Shown here: piece by piece, positions 1 through 11,524 of the stretch
Numbering within the stretch: position 1 is the first letter of the stretch
Layout of the letters: every line of letters begins with the position of its first letter
Source: Metridium senile
Taxonomy: Eukaryota > Cnidaria > Anthozoa > Actiniaria > Metridiidae
Assembly: GCA_949775045.1 (NCBI GenBank)
Contig: OX459099.1
Span: 19,907,997 to 19,971,996 of the forward strand
Direction of reading: 5' to 3'
Length of the DNA: 64,000 nt
Program-made: the position numbers and the translations under genes
The notes under the pieces: generated by a model
The model's input: only the letters and a program-made list of their open reading frames with translations
Database searches by the model: none
What the model was told of the DNA's origin: nothing

Positions 1-3000
1 TCGCAGCAACACATGCAAAAACCATCATTGGCCTTATTGTTGCCGAGGTGAAACCTAGAGAATTGTGCAACAGAGAGGTAGGATAGTAAAGTCATTGAAT
101 GGTTAGATGGATGAGAAAATAAAATGTGGAATACTATTGTGAATAGATGGGAAAGTGAATTCATGATTTGAACAATGATTAATCAGATGGATGTATTAAG
201 AAATAGAAAACATTTTTCCTTTGATGTTATATACTCTGATCTAAACACATGGGGTTTGGGAGACTACAGAAGAAGCATAGGAATGTACAATGCAAAAGCA
301 TTATAAACAGGTTCCCATTTAAATCTGTACTTTCCCATTTAAATCTGTACTTATGCAAATTGTGTTGATGTGTGCTAAACACACAGATCAACCAATCAGA
401 GTATATTATTTCTGAAGTGAACTTCTCTGATTGGTTGGTCTGTGTGTTTAGCACACGTCAACAAAATTTGCATAAGTACAGATTTAAATGGGAACCTGTT
501 CTTAATTTTGTTGTTACTTTTTTGCATTCTCATCCCATGAGCGAATAGATTAGATATGAGATTAAGTATGAACACTTAGTGTATTAGAACTCAGTGCTTC
601 ATTTTTAGAGGTTTTGAAGGAGTAGAATGTTCAGAAAATAATAACATGAAAAAGTCAAGTGTTCACGGTTCAAGTATCCTCACTGTAAATTACAACAAGC
701 TAGCTGTAGTCAAATTGTAAAGAATATATTACACGCTATCGAGGCTGAGGTTGTGGACAAGAACCGTTACTGCAGTTTTCGTCTTTCTGCGAACTCAGAC
801 ATTCCAACGTATAGTTGTGAAATACGTTTTTGGCTGCTGCTAATTACTCGGCACCTTTTATATTTTTGATTGATGGCAGCCAAAAACGTATTTCACAACT
901 ATACGTTGGAATGTCTGAGTTCGCAGAAAGTTGAAAACCACTGACAATAAAGATCTATTAATGCAGGTTATGTAATATTAGTGTTATGTTTGTTTTCTAG
1001 GATTCTGGGATTGTTGAATATACATATAAAGACAACTACCATGTTGCATATATTTTAAGTATTGGCGTAGCTAAAGAATATAGAAGACAGAAAATTGGTA
1101 AGAGAGCTAGTCATGACTTAAAATATATATATGTATGGGAATAAAATACTAAAAACTCAATCAATCATTGTTATACATTGAAGTACAGGGAGTCGTTACC
1201 GAATCTCCCTAGCCAGTGGCTAATGTTTAAGTATTCAACACACTCACTCTTTAGTTATGACTAGATGTATGGGAATAAAATAATACCTTATAAATAAATC
1301 ATTGTTTTATGTTGAAGTACAGGGAGTCATTACCAAATCTCCCTAGCCAGTGGCTAATGTTTAAGTATTGAACACACTCACACACACTAGTTATGACTCT
1401 AGATGTATGGGAATAAAATAATACAAAATAAATAAATCATTGTTTTATGTTGAAGTACAGGGAGTTGTTACCAAATCTCCCTAGCCAGTGGCTAATGTTT
1501 AAGTATTAAGTTATGACTTGATATATGGTAAAAAAAAATATCATTGCTTTATGTCGAAATACAGAGAGTTGTTATTGAATCTCCCTAGCCAGTGGCTAAT
1601 GTTTAAGTATTCAACATACTCACACTCACTCACTCACTCACATACACTCTAATCCTATATAAGGTCAACATCAAGGATCCTGTTGTCCTCTTTAAAAAGA
1701 GTAGGGGACTGTCTCCCGGCACAACAGTCAGGTCTATAGGGTACTACAGGGCCCACTGTAAATTGGTGTCATACGCTGCTGTGGTGCTTTCGGAAAAGCA
1801 ATAAAGTAAACTTAAATATCAAAATCTCTTTTTAAATTTTAATTTGTTAAATGTCTGTCTACAGTATAACCCTGCCTTATGACCACCTGCTTAATGCGGC
1901 CACCCTGTTATTGCGGCCAGTTTTTCAAGGTCCCGACGAAATGAATGCCCATACATTTTCTATGAAATGTAACCACTTAATACAGCCACACCGTTAATAC
2001 GGCCACTTTTGGCTGTCCCTTCGGTGTACAGATTAACGGGGTTCCACTGTACTTGTAAAACTCATTTTCCACTATTAATTAAAGTGGTCTAATATCATCA
2101 CCATCATCATCACCACCTAGTTTATCAGTATCATCTTTATCACCATTCACCAGTATTATTGTCTAACTTGTATTCTAGGCTCCTTACTTCTTGATAGTCT
2201 AATATCAAACCTAGTTAATCAATATCATCATCTTTATCACCATCTTATAAGTAATGATTTTGAAACACATAATGACGTAAAAATGAGACTTAGTAAAGAA
2301 ATAATTGTTTTTTGACGTTTCGGAGCCATCGCGCTCCATTATCAGATAATACTAATTACAAAATGCAGAAAGTTCGCTTATAAACTAATTTATGTAAATA
2401 ATTTAGCCTTGATGGAATCGGACTGTACATTCAGGACAGGTTTTAATTCCCTGATGTACAGCATCTCGTGCAGAAGGCAGTCAAAAAACAATTATTTCTT
2501 TACTAAGTCTCATTTTTACGTCATTATGTTTATCACCATCACCACTATTATTAATAAATAAACAATAAACTTTATTTCTATAGCGCACTTATCCTGTGCT
2601 CAAGGCGCTTTATTGTCTAACTTGTATTCCAGGCTCCTTACTTCTTGATAGTCTAATTTCAAACCTAGTTTATCAATATCATCATCTTTATCAACATTCA
2701 CCACCATTATTGTCTAAACTGTATTCCAGGCTCCTTACTTCTTGATAGTCTAATATCAAACCTGACAACACCAGAGCAGCAAGACTGCAAAGCACTATAC
2801 CTCCACGTCTTATCGTCCAACATGGCTGCAATTAGATTCTACGAATCAAGATGTTTCCGTATGTTCTCCTACCTTCCCTTGTACTACGCAATCAATGGCA
2901 CAAAGAGGGATGGCTGTCTATATGTGCTTTATATCAATGGCGGCAAACCTCCGTGGACCTTATCATATCCTTATCTAGCAACACTGTTAGTAGCAACTGT

Positions 3001-3022
3001 TTTACGAAAGCTTGGAATCTAA
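1..3022 (+). CDS. NAA60: NAA60 (N-alpha-acetyltransferase 60), 3' three exons, 5' end outside window
   Basis: Exons by hand: 1-77 (phase set by GCA at 3-5), 1001-1097 and 2730-3022, stop at 3020-3022. Donors are GTAGGA and GTAAGA; acceptors are TTTTCTAG and TATTCCAG. Phases join exactly (0, then 1+2). The joined protein reads IIGLIVAEV, then AYILSIGVAKEYRRQKIGS, then LYLHVLSSNMAAIRFYE and YVLYINGGKPPWT. These match the GNAT-fold enzyme NAA60 (Golgi-associated N-terminal acetyltransferase acting on Met-initiated membrane-protein termini). The acetyl-CoA loop (motif A, R/Q-x-x-G-x-G/A) is RRQKIGS. The hydrophobic tail (PYLATLLVATVL) fits the membrane-associating C-terminus known for NAA60, but ends sooner than in vertebrates. 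The intron between exons 2 and 3 is 1.6 kb of repeats and includes two extra copies of the last acceptor. Identity is strong; the N-terminal exons are not in view. Confidence 0.9.
306..500. mobile_element. Palindromic MITE, copy 1 (AACAGGTTCCC family)
   Basis: Near-perfect inverted repeat with arms of about 85 bp, starting AACAGGTTCCC and ending GGGAACCTGTT, in the first NAA60 intron in view. A second copy lies at 3759-3953. A 20-bp segment is doubled on the left arm here and on the right arm in the other copy, so the two are inserted in opposite orientation. No coding capacity. Confidence 0.85.
774..938. mobile_element. Palindromic MITE with about 60-bp arms
   Basis: The left arm at about 774-838 (CTTTCTGCGAACTCAGACAT) is repeated in reverse complement at about 878-938, with a 40-bp loop. 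It lies in the NAA60 intron just before the exon at 1001. No target duplication could be fixed. Confidence 0.8.
1130..1645. repeat. Tandem repeat, about 125-bp unit, 4 copies
   Basis: Four degenerate units, each with CCCTAGCCAGTGGCTAATG and GTTGAAGTACAGGGAG. It lies in the last NAA60 intron and ends in a short CACTCA run. Confidence 0.85.
1862..2049. mobile_element. pogo/Tigger-like MITE
   Basis: Begins CAGTATAACCCTGCC and ends GGGGTTCCACTG, flanked by TA on both sides (1860-1861, 2050-2051). The internal GCGGCCAC motifs recur on both arms. This layout is typical of pogo/Tigger (Tc1-mariner superfamily) non-autonomous elements. Family assignment rests on the terminus and the TA duplication. 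Confidence 0.75.
2267..2529. mobile_element. MITE with 50-bp terminal inverted repeats
   Basis: The left terminus ACATAATGACGTAAAAATGA and its continuation to about 2316 are mirrored at 2480-2529. The interior carries GACGTTTCGGAGCCATC, a motif like the GACGTTTCG repeats elsewhere in the window. It sits between the first and second NAA60 acceptor copies. Confidence 0.8.
2555..2612 (+). repeat. Possible SINE/LINE 3' tail
   Basis: AATAAACTTTATTTCTATAG followed by CGCAC...GTGCTCAAGGCGCTTTATT resembles a short retroposon tail common in aquatic invertebrates. A related CGCAC..GTGCTC string is at 44.1 kb. Weak evidence. Confidence 0.35.
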
Positions 3023-3039
3023 GAACAACGTAGTGTTGT

Positions 3040-3690
3040 ATATTGATGAAGTGATGGTTGTATGTAGTGATTGTAGTGGCAGTATGTGTGGAATGAACAA
3101 AAAAGCCCCAATGAGGAGTGATAGTTATAAATATACTGAGTGTAGTGGTAGTGTGTGTGGAGTGGACCTCACAGAAGCGTCCCAATGAGGAGTGACGGTT
3201 GTATATACTGAGTGTAGTGGTAGTGTGAGTGGAATGAAGTTCACAGAAGAGCTCCAATGAGGAGTGATAGTTGTAAATACTAAGTGTAGTGGTAGTGTGT
3301 GTGGAATGAAGTTAACAGAAGAGCCCAAATGAGGAGTGATAGGTGTAAATACTGAGTATAGTGGTGGTGCAAAATTAAACCTTGCACACAGACTGCAGTG
3401 GGGAGTGAGGGTTATAAAAATAATATGTGTAGTGGTAGTGAGTGTGAGAAAACCCTGCAGAAGAGTCCTGATGGAGAGTGATTGCTGTAATATTGAGAGT
3501 GTAGTGGTAGTGTGTGTGAATTGAACCTCACAGAAGAGCCCTGATGAGGAGTGATTGTAGTGGTAACTTATAAGTGTGTAAAGTGAACCTCATGTGCAGA
3601 AGAGCCCTGATGGGGAGTGATGGTTGTAAATTAGTATGTATGGAACAAACTTCACAGAAGAGCCCTGATGGGGAAATGGCTTTAAAATAC
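3040..3690. repeat. Minisatellite, about 60-66 bp unit, about 10 copies
   Basis: Units of the form GTAGTGGTAGTGTGTGTGGA then AGAAGAGCCC.GATGAGGAGTGA. It begins right after the NAA60 stop codon, so it probably lies in the NAA60 3' UTR or just past it. Short open frames here are products of the repeat. Confidence 0.85.
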
Positions 3691-3758
3691 ATATAGATAA
3701 ACATTATTTATATAGAATAAAATAAACATGACGCTTGGTAGGAAAGCAACATGTATTT

Positions 3759-3953
3759 AACAGGTTCCCATTTAAATCTGTACTTATGCAAATTGTGTTG
3801 ATGTGTGCTAAACACACAGATCAACCAATCAGAGTATATTATTTCTGAAGTGAACTTCTCTGATTGGTTGATCTGTGTGTTTGGCATACATCAACAAAAT
3901 TTGCATTAGTACAGATTTAAATGGGAAAGTACAGATTTAAATGGGAACCTGTT
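3759..3953. mobile_element. Palindromic MITE, copy 2 (AACAGGTTCCC family)
   Basis: Same family and length (195 bp) as 306-500, in the opposite orientation as judged from which arm carries the duplicated 20-bp segment. Confidence 0.85.
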
Positions 3954-4440
3954 ATTATTAGTTGTGAAGAACAATATGGCCCTCATGCAGTGTTAATAAG
4001 ACATTATTCTTTAAGTTTTTAAATATTACTGAATAAATTACTAGTCAATAGAAACTAAAATCCAGTTATTAATTTTAACAAACAAATAAGAAATAAATTG
4101 AAATATTAATGCAACTATACAGTATTGTTATTGACTAAGTATAAACTTTTAATCATTATTTTCATTTACCTCAAGACCAAAATAAGAGTTACTTTCTGAA
4201 TTGATAGTAAGAATTTAATCAAATACTTTTACAATTATAATAATTGTTAAAAACGTTTTAATAAAGTCTATTGGTGTGATGTGTGTTGCACAATTAAACA
4301 GACAAAAACTATTAAATAAATTGTCATTCTAAACAATAAAATTGATTAATTGAAACTTTAATTATTCCCACCATCAGCTCTTAGTTATCCACAATGACCC
4401 ATATTGATTATATACATCATTGTCACAACCATTGTGTAAA
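3954..4440. other. AT-rich spacer, no gene seen
   Basis: Roughly 490 bp of AT-rich sequence with no convincing ORF, splice pattern or repeat structure. Confidence 0.6.
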
Positions 4441-4935
4441 ATAATTATCATCACCATTATAGCATCAACATCATTATAATCATCATTGTCATCATCATCA
4501 TCATCAATATATTATCATTACCTCCACCACCAATATCATCATCACCTAAATGTCATCATCATTCTCAAAATAGTCATCATTATCATCATTAGCATCAACA
4601 TCATTTTAATCATCCTTAGCATCATCATCAATATCAAGATTACTATTATCATTACCACCACCACCAATATCATCATCATCTTAAATGTCAGCATCATTTT
4701 CAAAATTGTCATCGTTATCATCAACATCATTCTAATCATCCTTATCGTCATCATCAATATCATTATCATTACCACCACCACCAGCAATATCACCATAATT
4801 ATCATAAATATTATCATCATTCTCAAAATTGTCATCATTATCATCATTATCACAATCATCATTATAGCATCAGCATCATTATCATCATCATTATTGTCAT
4901 GATCATCATTATTACCATTATTATAATCATCATTA
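4440..4935. repeat. ATC/TCA trinucleotide array
   Basis: Imperfect (ATC)n with ATT and ACC interruptions. Long frames on both strands are low-complexity (poly I/S or poly D/M) and are not genes. Confidence 0.9.
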
Positions 4936-5368
4936 TCAATTTGGTCATCAGCAACAGAATACAGAACTTTATTCACTGTTAATTTAGTATATATATATGA
5001 AATATACAAATGTTAATGTAATGATATAAATGATGTAATGAATAGAATAAAATATAAATTCCAACTACCGGTAGTTTCAATTCATCATGCCTTTATTCAA
5101 CAACTTTGTCATCACCATCATCATGATCATCTTCATTACTGTTATTATTTCTATTATTCAAATAGACCATACATTTGCTATACTTGCCTTAACACTAATT
5201 ACAGATGCTATCAAATATGCTGGGTCAAGACTGGTCAATCTAAAACCCTGCAATCTACCAATGTATGTTTTAAACTCTTTGTATGGATGGGTGGTATGGT
5301 TTACTCCGATACAGAGTGTCCGAGACTCCTGTGTAAGAATTATGTGATACTATAGTATACAAGGTTCA

Positions 5369-5511
5369 CACAGCGTCGTAATCATAATCATAAGCAAAAC
5401 AAATGAAATTAGAAAAGGAAACACTTTCACTTGGTCTTTGTTTTCTAATTCCCCAAGGGATGATAAATCTTTTGTTTTCTTGCTTATGATTATGATTATG
5501 ACGCTCCTGTG
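5369..5511. mobile_element. Short MITE with about 33-bp inverted termini
   Basis: Starts CACAGCGTCGTAATCATAAT and ends ATTATGATTATGACGCTCCTGTG. The central 70 bp also pairs loosely. Confidence 0.75.
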
Positions 5512-5930
5512 AATTCCAGGCTTAATTTCAAAAAATGTTCATGGAGTGATTGGCAATTAAACATTAGAACGGAGTTGTGGTTGCATTTCTCCTGTATATT
5601 ACTTCTACGTCAACTTGACTGACATTGTGCTGTAAATTCAAATGAATAATCAATTTTAAAGAAGAACAGTTAGTTTCAATTAATCAATTTGCTATTCACT
5701 CCTACAACCTTGTTTGAAATAAGTATAATAAACTGTACAAAAATTACTTGGACAAGAGGAGTACAATTAAATCCTAAATTGTACTTCCCAGTTTTTCAGT
5801 ATATTATAAACAAGAAATCACACAATCTTCTTGTACAATTCGTAATTGATTGAATACTGTGATGTTTTGAAAGTTATCAAATTGATTTTAAAAACTTCAC
5901 TCAACATCATGCAATTTCCTATACTAATTC

Positions 5931-6033
5931 TATACAATACAATACAATACAATACAATACAATACAATACAATACAATACAATACAATACAATACAATAC
6001 AATACAATACAATACAATACAATACAATACAAT
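5931..6033. repeat. (TACAA)n pentanucleotide array
   Basis: About 20 perfect TACAA units in the core of the 5723-6722 element. The reverse strand reads as an artefactual Tyr-Cys-Ile-Val-Leu repeat. Confidence 0.95.
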
Positions 6034-6077
6034 ATTTGTTTATTTTCTCATATATATTAATTTTACAATTTATAGAA

Positions 6078-6419
6078 AAATATCAATCTATATCTATCTA
6101 TATCAATCTATATCTATCTATCTATATCAATCTATCTATATCAATCTATCTATATCTATATCTATCTATATCTATCTATATCAATCTATATCTATCTATC
6201 TATATCAATCTATCTATATCAATCTATCTATATCTATCTCTATCTATCTCTATCTATCTATATCAATCTATATCTATCTATCTATATCAATCTATCTATA
6301 TCAATCTATCTATATCTATCTATATCTATCTATATCTATCTATATCAATCTATATCTATCTATCTATATCAATCTATCTATATCAATCTATCTATATCTA
6401 TCTATATCTATCTATATCC
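6078..6419. repeat. (TATCTATC/TATCAATC)n array
   Basis: A compound tetranucleotide array of about 340 bp with a higher-order alternation of TATCAATCTATC and TATATCTATC. Confidence 0.95.
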
Positions 6420-6806
6420 TACATTGGGGATGATTAGTATAGGAAATCGCAAAATCTTGAGTACAATTAATAGGTACAATTAATTAAGTGTTGTTTTGAA
6501 AGATTTCAAAATTGGACAATCGAGCCTTTTAGGCAAGTCCAATTTGATAACTTTCAAAACATCACCAGTATCTATTAATTACAAATTGTAAGAAAAGATT
6601 GTGCAATTTTTTATTTATTATATACTGAAAAACTAATTGGTACTCTGCAGAGTACAAATTACGTTTTAATTGTACTCCTCTCGTCCAATCAGAATCAAGT
6701 AATTTTGTACAGTATATTATAAGTGATATAACGTTGAACTGTCAATACTAATTACTGTATGGTGCAAGACTGAATGCAGTGTTTGTCTGGCTTTTCTCTG
6801 GTTATG

Positions 6807-6950
6807 GCATAGAGGGATTTCATGGCAGCCATGTTTGTTGGCAAGTACAAAAGAAAGTTTTTGAATGACAAAGGATTTCAGTTCCTTTGAGAGAAAAGCT
6901 CTATTGTTTTGACCACAAACATGCATGGTTTCCATGGAATCCCTCTATGC
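6807..6950. mobile_element. Short hairpin MITE
   Basis: GCATAGAGGGATTTCATGG at the left end pairs with CCATGGAATCCCTCTATGC at the right end, with about 75 bp between imperfect arms. Confidence 0.7.
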
Positions 6951-7007
6951 TGTTTTGTTGAGAATGCACCTCGATAAAGTTAACAATTAACTATTAATTA
7001 ACAATTC

Positions 7008-7155
7008 TAATGGTGCTACTGCCAGTACCAGAATGCTTTGCCTACTTTCTTTTGTTAAATAATTAGTGTCAATTGTTCTAGTATTCTCAAGAGGGAATAC
7101 AAATCTGAATAAGAAAGAAAATTTGTAAAGCATTCTGGGTACTGGTAGCAAAATG
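7008..7155. mobile_element. Hairpin MITE (CCAGTACCAGAATGCTTT family)
   Basis: Arms carry CCAGTACCAGAATGCTTT and its complement AAAGCATTCTGGGTACTGG. A related arm occurs at about 44550-44580. Confidence 0.65.
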
Positions 7156-7362
7156 ATGTCATCATGCAAATGGGCTATTAGATAAAAAATGTTTTTTTAT
7201 TTTATTTAATAAGTAATTAATTTTATAAATGTTTTTGCTGGACAAACACGGGCAAATGTGATGTACACTGTACACTCAATTCAACTTTCACAACAGAACT
7301 CATCTTGCAATGCCACATTTAGAATCATTGCAAGCCAAGTTGTTGAGTAAATATTCCTATTC

Positions 7363-7500
7363 ACAGTTCCGCTGAGTGACCATGATTAATAGTTTCAACT
7401 CTAGGTTCGAGTTGATGTACATAGCAAAACTATAATATATCATGTGCATCAATGCGAACCTCGACTTGAAACTTATTCATGGTCACTAAACGGAACTGTT
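7363..7500. mobile_element. Hairpin MITE (AGTTCCG..GTGACCATGA family), copy 1
   Basis: Ends CAGTTCCGCTGAGTGACCATG and CATGGTCACTAAACGGAACTG are inverted, with a centre around CATAGCAAAACTATAAT. A second, diverged copy lies at about 41601-41740. Confidence 0.7.
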
Positions 7501-8330
7501 AAAAGAACTGTTGAAAAGTGTAACAGCACCATGTTCCAAACTTTGAGAACCAATCAGAGCTCATCAAATTTGCTATCTAAATGATGAAATTGTATATAGT
7601 ATAGTAAGAGTTACAGGGGACTCACATTAATATAATTGTAGTACAAACACTAAAAGCATGCAACATAAAAAGTATTAAATAATGATCTTTTTATGCAAAT
7701 TCTAATTTTAAAGACCCATGGTCAATTACCAGCATGCACTGCGCAAGAGTGGATTTCATGGACCATCAAAATCGCCAATCAGACATTTATATCTATTCGA
7801 TGTGAGTGGGTATTTACGCTCTTACTAAATCGTTTAGCGTTTTGTTTTTTATCGTAACATATGAAAGACTGCGAATGAATTGTAACACTCATTTCAAACT
7901 AAACAACGCAAAGCATGCCGGTAAATGACCACGGCTCTTTAATTAGTACAATTTAGTACTAAATAGTGATTATATTTACATGCTTTTAGTGTTTGTACTC
8001 TAGTGGTTTTTAATACTTTTTTTTAGGAAAATGCATTTTAGCACCAAAATATGTCATATCATGGATATCCATGGTCATATTCACCTATTTCACCTTCATT
8101 TCGAACTAAGCTTATAATCACAATGAACGACCTAAAGGAATTCTGGTAATGCATGCAATATGTGCAATTGGTTTCCCGGGGGGTGGGGTTGGTGGGTAAG
8201 CTCGTCAACTGGGAATTTTCAAAAGCACCTCTATCATTGTCCAACCAGGTGATCTCGCTTCGAAGCGCGCAAAGGATTGTTTGTCAAAATGAACAGTTTC
8301 AAAATGGCGCCTCGAGACAGCTACGATTTC
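7501..8330. other. No gene recognised; loose inverted repeat at 7640-8010
   Basis: AGTACAAACACTAAAAGCATG at about 7640 is mirrored by CATGCTTTTAGTGTTTGTACT near 7980, so a roughly 370-bp element may be present. Otherwise there is no convincing exon. Confidence 0.45.
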
Positions 8331-9055
8331 GGTTACTTTTAGGCATTTGAGTTTTGTTTATAAATATTTTTTAATGCTGATAGAGCAGTGGAGATGTTTT
8401 GTTGTCCAAGGTACATATAATTTTGTATTGTAAAGTTAGGTTAAGGACGTATTTATAGAGGGTTAGCACGGGAAACAACTCTCTCTTGAACGACGCCATT
8501 TTGGAACTGTTGGCAATGCGACAAAAATGCTTCTGATTGGCTTATACTAACCGGAAGCGTGCGCGCGCGAAATCACAAATTAAAAGGACAAGTTTTATAA
8601 AATAATGTCATGCCCAAATCATATAAAATACAGCCAATCAGAATGCTTGAAAGCCATTGTATATTCGGCGGTATTCCACTACCTCTTCCCATGAGACATT
8701 GCGGGTTCTCTTTATTTGATATGTGGGATAAAATAGCTACACAATGTTTTCTCGTGACATACAGTGAATATCCCATTCCTCACTTGTATTTCATTTAGAT
8801 ACACGCTTGCCTTAAGGCTCGTGTGTATACTAGAAAATAGAAGTGACTTGTGGGATATTACTCTGTATGCCACTCGAATAACTACTAGTATTACAACTAC
8901 CATTAACTTCGCCATCATCCAGATCATATCGTAGACTTCATACCTCGACTCCACTCTTATTTTATCTCTGAAATAGCAAGAAAATGGAATTAAAGGATCA
9001 TAAATATTTTCAAAGCTTGTTGTGATGGTGGTTATTTGTTTATTGTCAGTTTGTT
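8331..9055. other. No gene recognised; hairpin at about 8760-8880
   Basis: Imperfect inverted arms around GAATATCCCATTCCTCACTT and AAGTGACTTGTGGGATATTA, with the centre TTGCCTTAAGGCTCG, suggest a MITE. Nothing else is supported. Confidence 0.45.
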
Positions 9056-9059
9056 TTGT

Positions 9060-9410
9060 TTGTGCTCCTTAGAATCACTGAAAGTCTACTCTAGTTTAAC
9101 CGCTAGTTATAGTACATTTTTACTCCAATTGTTTCCTTAGAAACACCGAAGCAGCTCACTCTAGTTTCAGTGCTAGTCATCGTACAATTTTACTCCAATT
9201 ATTGTTTCCTCAGAAACACTGACGCAGTCCACACTGAGCTAGTTATCGTACAATTATACTCCATAAAAACACTGACGCAGTCCACACTAGTTTAATCGCT
9301 AGTTATCGACATTTTTGGTCCAATTGTTTCCTTAGAAACACCGACGCAGTCCACTCTAGTTTAACCACTAGTTATCGTACATGTTTTTCACAATTGTTTC
9401 CGTGGATACA
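9060..9410. repeat. Tandem repeat, about 75-bp unit (ACCGACGCAG family, + orientation)
   Basis: Four to five units with ACTCCAATTGTTTCCTTAGA followed by CACCGA(C/A)GCAG and CTAGTTTAACCGCTAGTTAT. A very similar block is at 25085-25395. The CACCGACGCAG...CTAGTTTA core is shared with the dispersed tandem-core element. Confidence 0.85.
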
Positions 9411-10220
9411 CGTTCATTTGTAGCCCACACGTACCGCTCGTTATAGTACATCTAAAAGTCGAATTGTTCCTAGATTGCTTCCTAAGGTTTAGGGCGCAGC
9501 TCCGTTTTCACATCCAAAGTTTATCGAGTTCTTGACCTTGGTTTTTGTTATCTCATAATCTTGCTCGCTTGCTCTTTTAGAAAACCAAACGGAAAAGGTT
9601 GAGCAGTTTGAGTTGATCTTATCTTGTTATTTGTCAGTTTGCAAGAACTCGCAACAACGGTTAAACTATATATAGTGTGCTCTGCGTAGGTGTTTTCAAA
9701 ACATCAGTTGTTGCAATTAAAGCTACCAACCATATCTCTGGAACCTGCAAAGGATGTCGGTATGTCTTCTCTTGTTATCGATTATTCATAACCGGCATAT
9801 TTTGGTTGTACATGATAGTATTATATACCATAACAAGTTGTTGCAGTGGTAGATGGTGAACCAAATATTCACAATACCAACACTTGTAAACATGACGCCC
9901 ACCTATAGAACCACCAAAACGTTTCAATAGTCTGCTAGTGAGTCAATCTATCCATCAATGATGATAAAAAGACAATACACCCTCAACTCAAGGAAATGAT
10001 TAAACAAAATGTTGACGATATGTGCTGTTGGTTAGCTAACCAGGCAGATTTATGTCTCCAAACACACACAATGCATCGATGCATGCAACCGATAAGGTGT
10101 TGCACGCTATCTTATCGTTCGTATCTTCTGATAACTTTTACGGATTCTGAAGTGGATTAGGTAGAGTGGTTTTCATTAACCTGTGAAAGAAATCGTACTA
10201 ATTAGAGTGTAAGATTCCGA
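9411..10220. other. No gene recognised
   Basis: Unique-looking AT-rich sequence. A 60-codon frame at 9677-9859 has no recognisable features and no clear splice partners. Confidence 0.5.
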
Positions 10221-10790
10221 TTAGAGAGGTTTTCTCCCAGGGGCTTCATCCAAGTGGTAGGCGCACTTTTTAGGGTTGAAAATATATTCCCTGTGCGTAT
10301 TACCATATCGCCTTGGACAACCTTTTTGAAATCGGTGTATGCCTATAATTCCTTTCTATCTTGGAATGACCTATCGCCTTGGACAACCTTTTTGAAAAAG
10401 GTGTATGCCTATAATTCCTTTCCGTCTTAAATGAGCGATTGCCTTGGACAACCTTTTTGAAATAGGTGTATGCCTATAATTCCTTTCCGTCTTAAATGAG
10501 CTATTGCCTTGGACACCCTTTTTGAAATAGGTGTATGCCTATAATTCCTTTTCGTCTTGGAATGGCCTATTGCCTTGGACAACCTTTTTGAAATTACTGT
10601 AGCACTTACAATTACTTTCAGTCTTGAAATGACTGATCAAACAACCTTTTTGAAATTGCTGTATGTCTATAATCCTTTCAGCCTTGGAATCGAATCAATG
10701 ACCTATCAAACAACCTTTTTGAAATTGCTGTATGACTATAATCCTTTCAATCCTTTAAAAAAAAAGAAAAGTCTGCCAACAAGTAAGCCC
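10220..10790 (-). repeat. Satellite, about 62-bp unit, about 8 copies (locus 1)
   Basis: Units of GCCTTGGACAACCTTTTTGAA, TGTATGCCTATAATTCCTTT, CCGTCTT. The same unit in reverse complement forms the array at 42930-43870. Confidence 0.9.
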
Positions 10791-11263
10791 CCCGAAGGTT
10801 TTTATATTTGCTGTTCATCATAATCCCTCTTTACAAGGAAGCCGCAAACCTCTCAACGATCCATAGAAGCTAAATAAAGAACTAAAAGCTAGACATATCA
10901 AACTATAAGTACGTAGTCAAGGGCACAGAGCAGAAAACCACACAATTTGTACCATGTTTTTTTAACGATCGATGCCAAGAAAACTACGTCAGTGTTTCTT
11001 TAAAAAAACAATAATACAGTATTAGCGTATCTACTCGAATAGGCGCCGCCCTCGAATAAGCGTTGACCTTGAATAAGCGCCGCACTTAAACTCTATAATG
11101 CTACTATAGAACAGTATCGGAAATAATTTTTAAGGATCAAAAGCTATATTCTTCAGTTTAAAGTAATAATATTGATTTCACCGCTGGCCCATTAAGTTAT
11201 CTCCCCAATATTCGTAGTTCTGATCAAGAAGGGGACAGTGAGATCGAGAAAAATAAGAAATAT
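10791..11263. other. No gene recognised
   Basis: A run of CGAATAAGCG/GAATAGGCGCC motifs at about 11035-11090 is a short degenerate repeat. Otherwise featureless. Confidence 0.5.
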
Positions 11264-11335
11264 CACGTGACATAGCCTGCGTAGCGGCTCCTCTCCCCAA
11301 TCCCCCCAAGAGCCGCTACGCAGGCTACACGTGAC
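11264..11335. mobile_element. Very short hairpin MITE (TAGCCTGCGTAGC)
   Basis: CACGTGACATAGCCTGCGTA and its near-perfect inverted copy flank a 16-bp C-rich loop. Confidence 0.7.
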
Positions 11336-11524
11336 ACTACATGAGTTCGCTCTAAATGCTGGATACTAGCATTATTAATTGTGGACATATAGATTTCATA
11401 ATTCTTATTCCATGTTCACTGTTACTCAAACATTGAAATTTCAACTACGGAAAACAAATAAAAAATAAACAAAGAATTACGTTTCACTTGTTGTAGTGTT
11501 AATCTCTACTTTACGTGGATAACG

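Larger units (their letters stand above)
2161..2762 (+). repeat. Triplicated splice-acceptor/exon-start segment of NAA60
   Basis: The string TGTCTAA.TTGTATT(C/T)(C/T)AGG followed by CTCCTTACTTCTTGATAGTC occurs at about 2161, 2611 and 2706. Only the third copy (acceptor at 2728-2729) runs into the open last coding exon. The first two are followed by TAG and AT-rich TCATCA sequence, so they are truncated decoy exon starts. Confidence 0.85.
5723..6722. mobile_element. About 1-kb inverted-repeat MITE with internal microsatellites
   Basis: The left arm (5723-5925: ACTGTACAAAAATTACTTGG, GAGGAGTACAATTAA, GATGTTTTGAAAGTTATCAA) is mirrored by the right arm at about 6500-6722. Between the arms lie a (TACAA)n array and a (TATC/TCAA)n array. 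The ends are AT-rich with TATA on both sides, so the target duplication cannot be fixed. Confidence 0.75.

Noticed and set aside
4486..5009. Long ORFs on both strands over the ATC array
   Set aside because: Low-complexity translation of a trinucleotide repeat; no domain, no splice sites.
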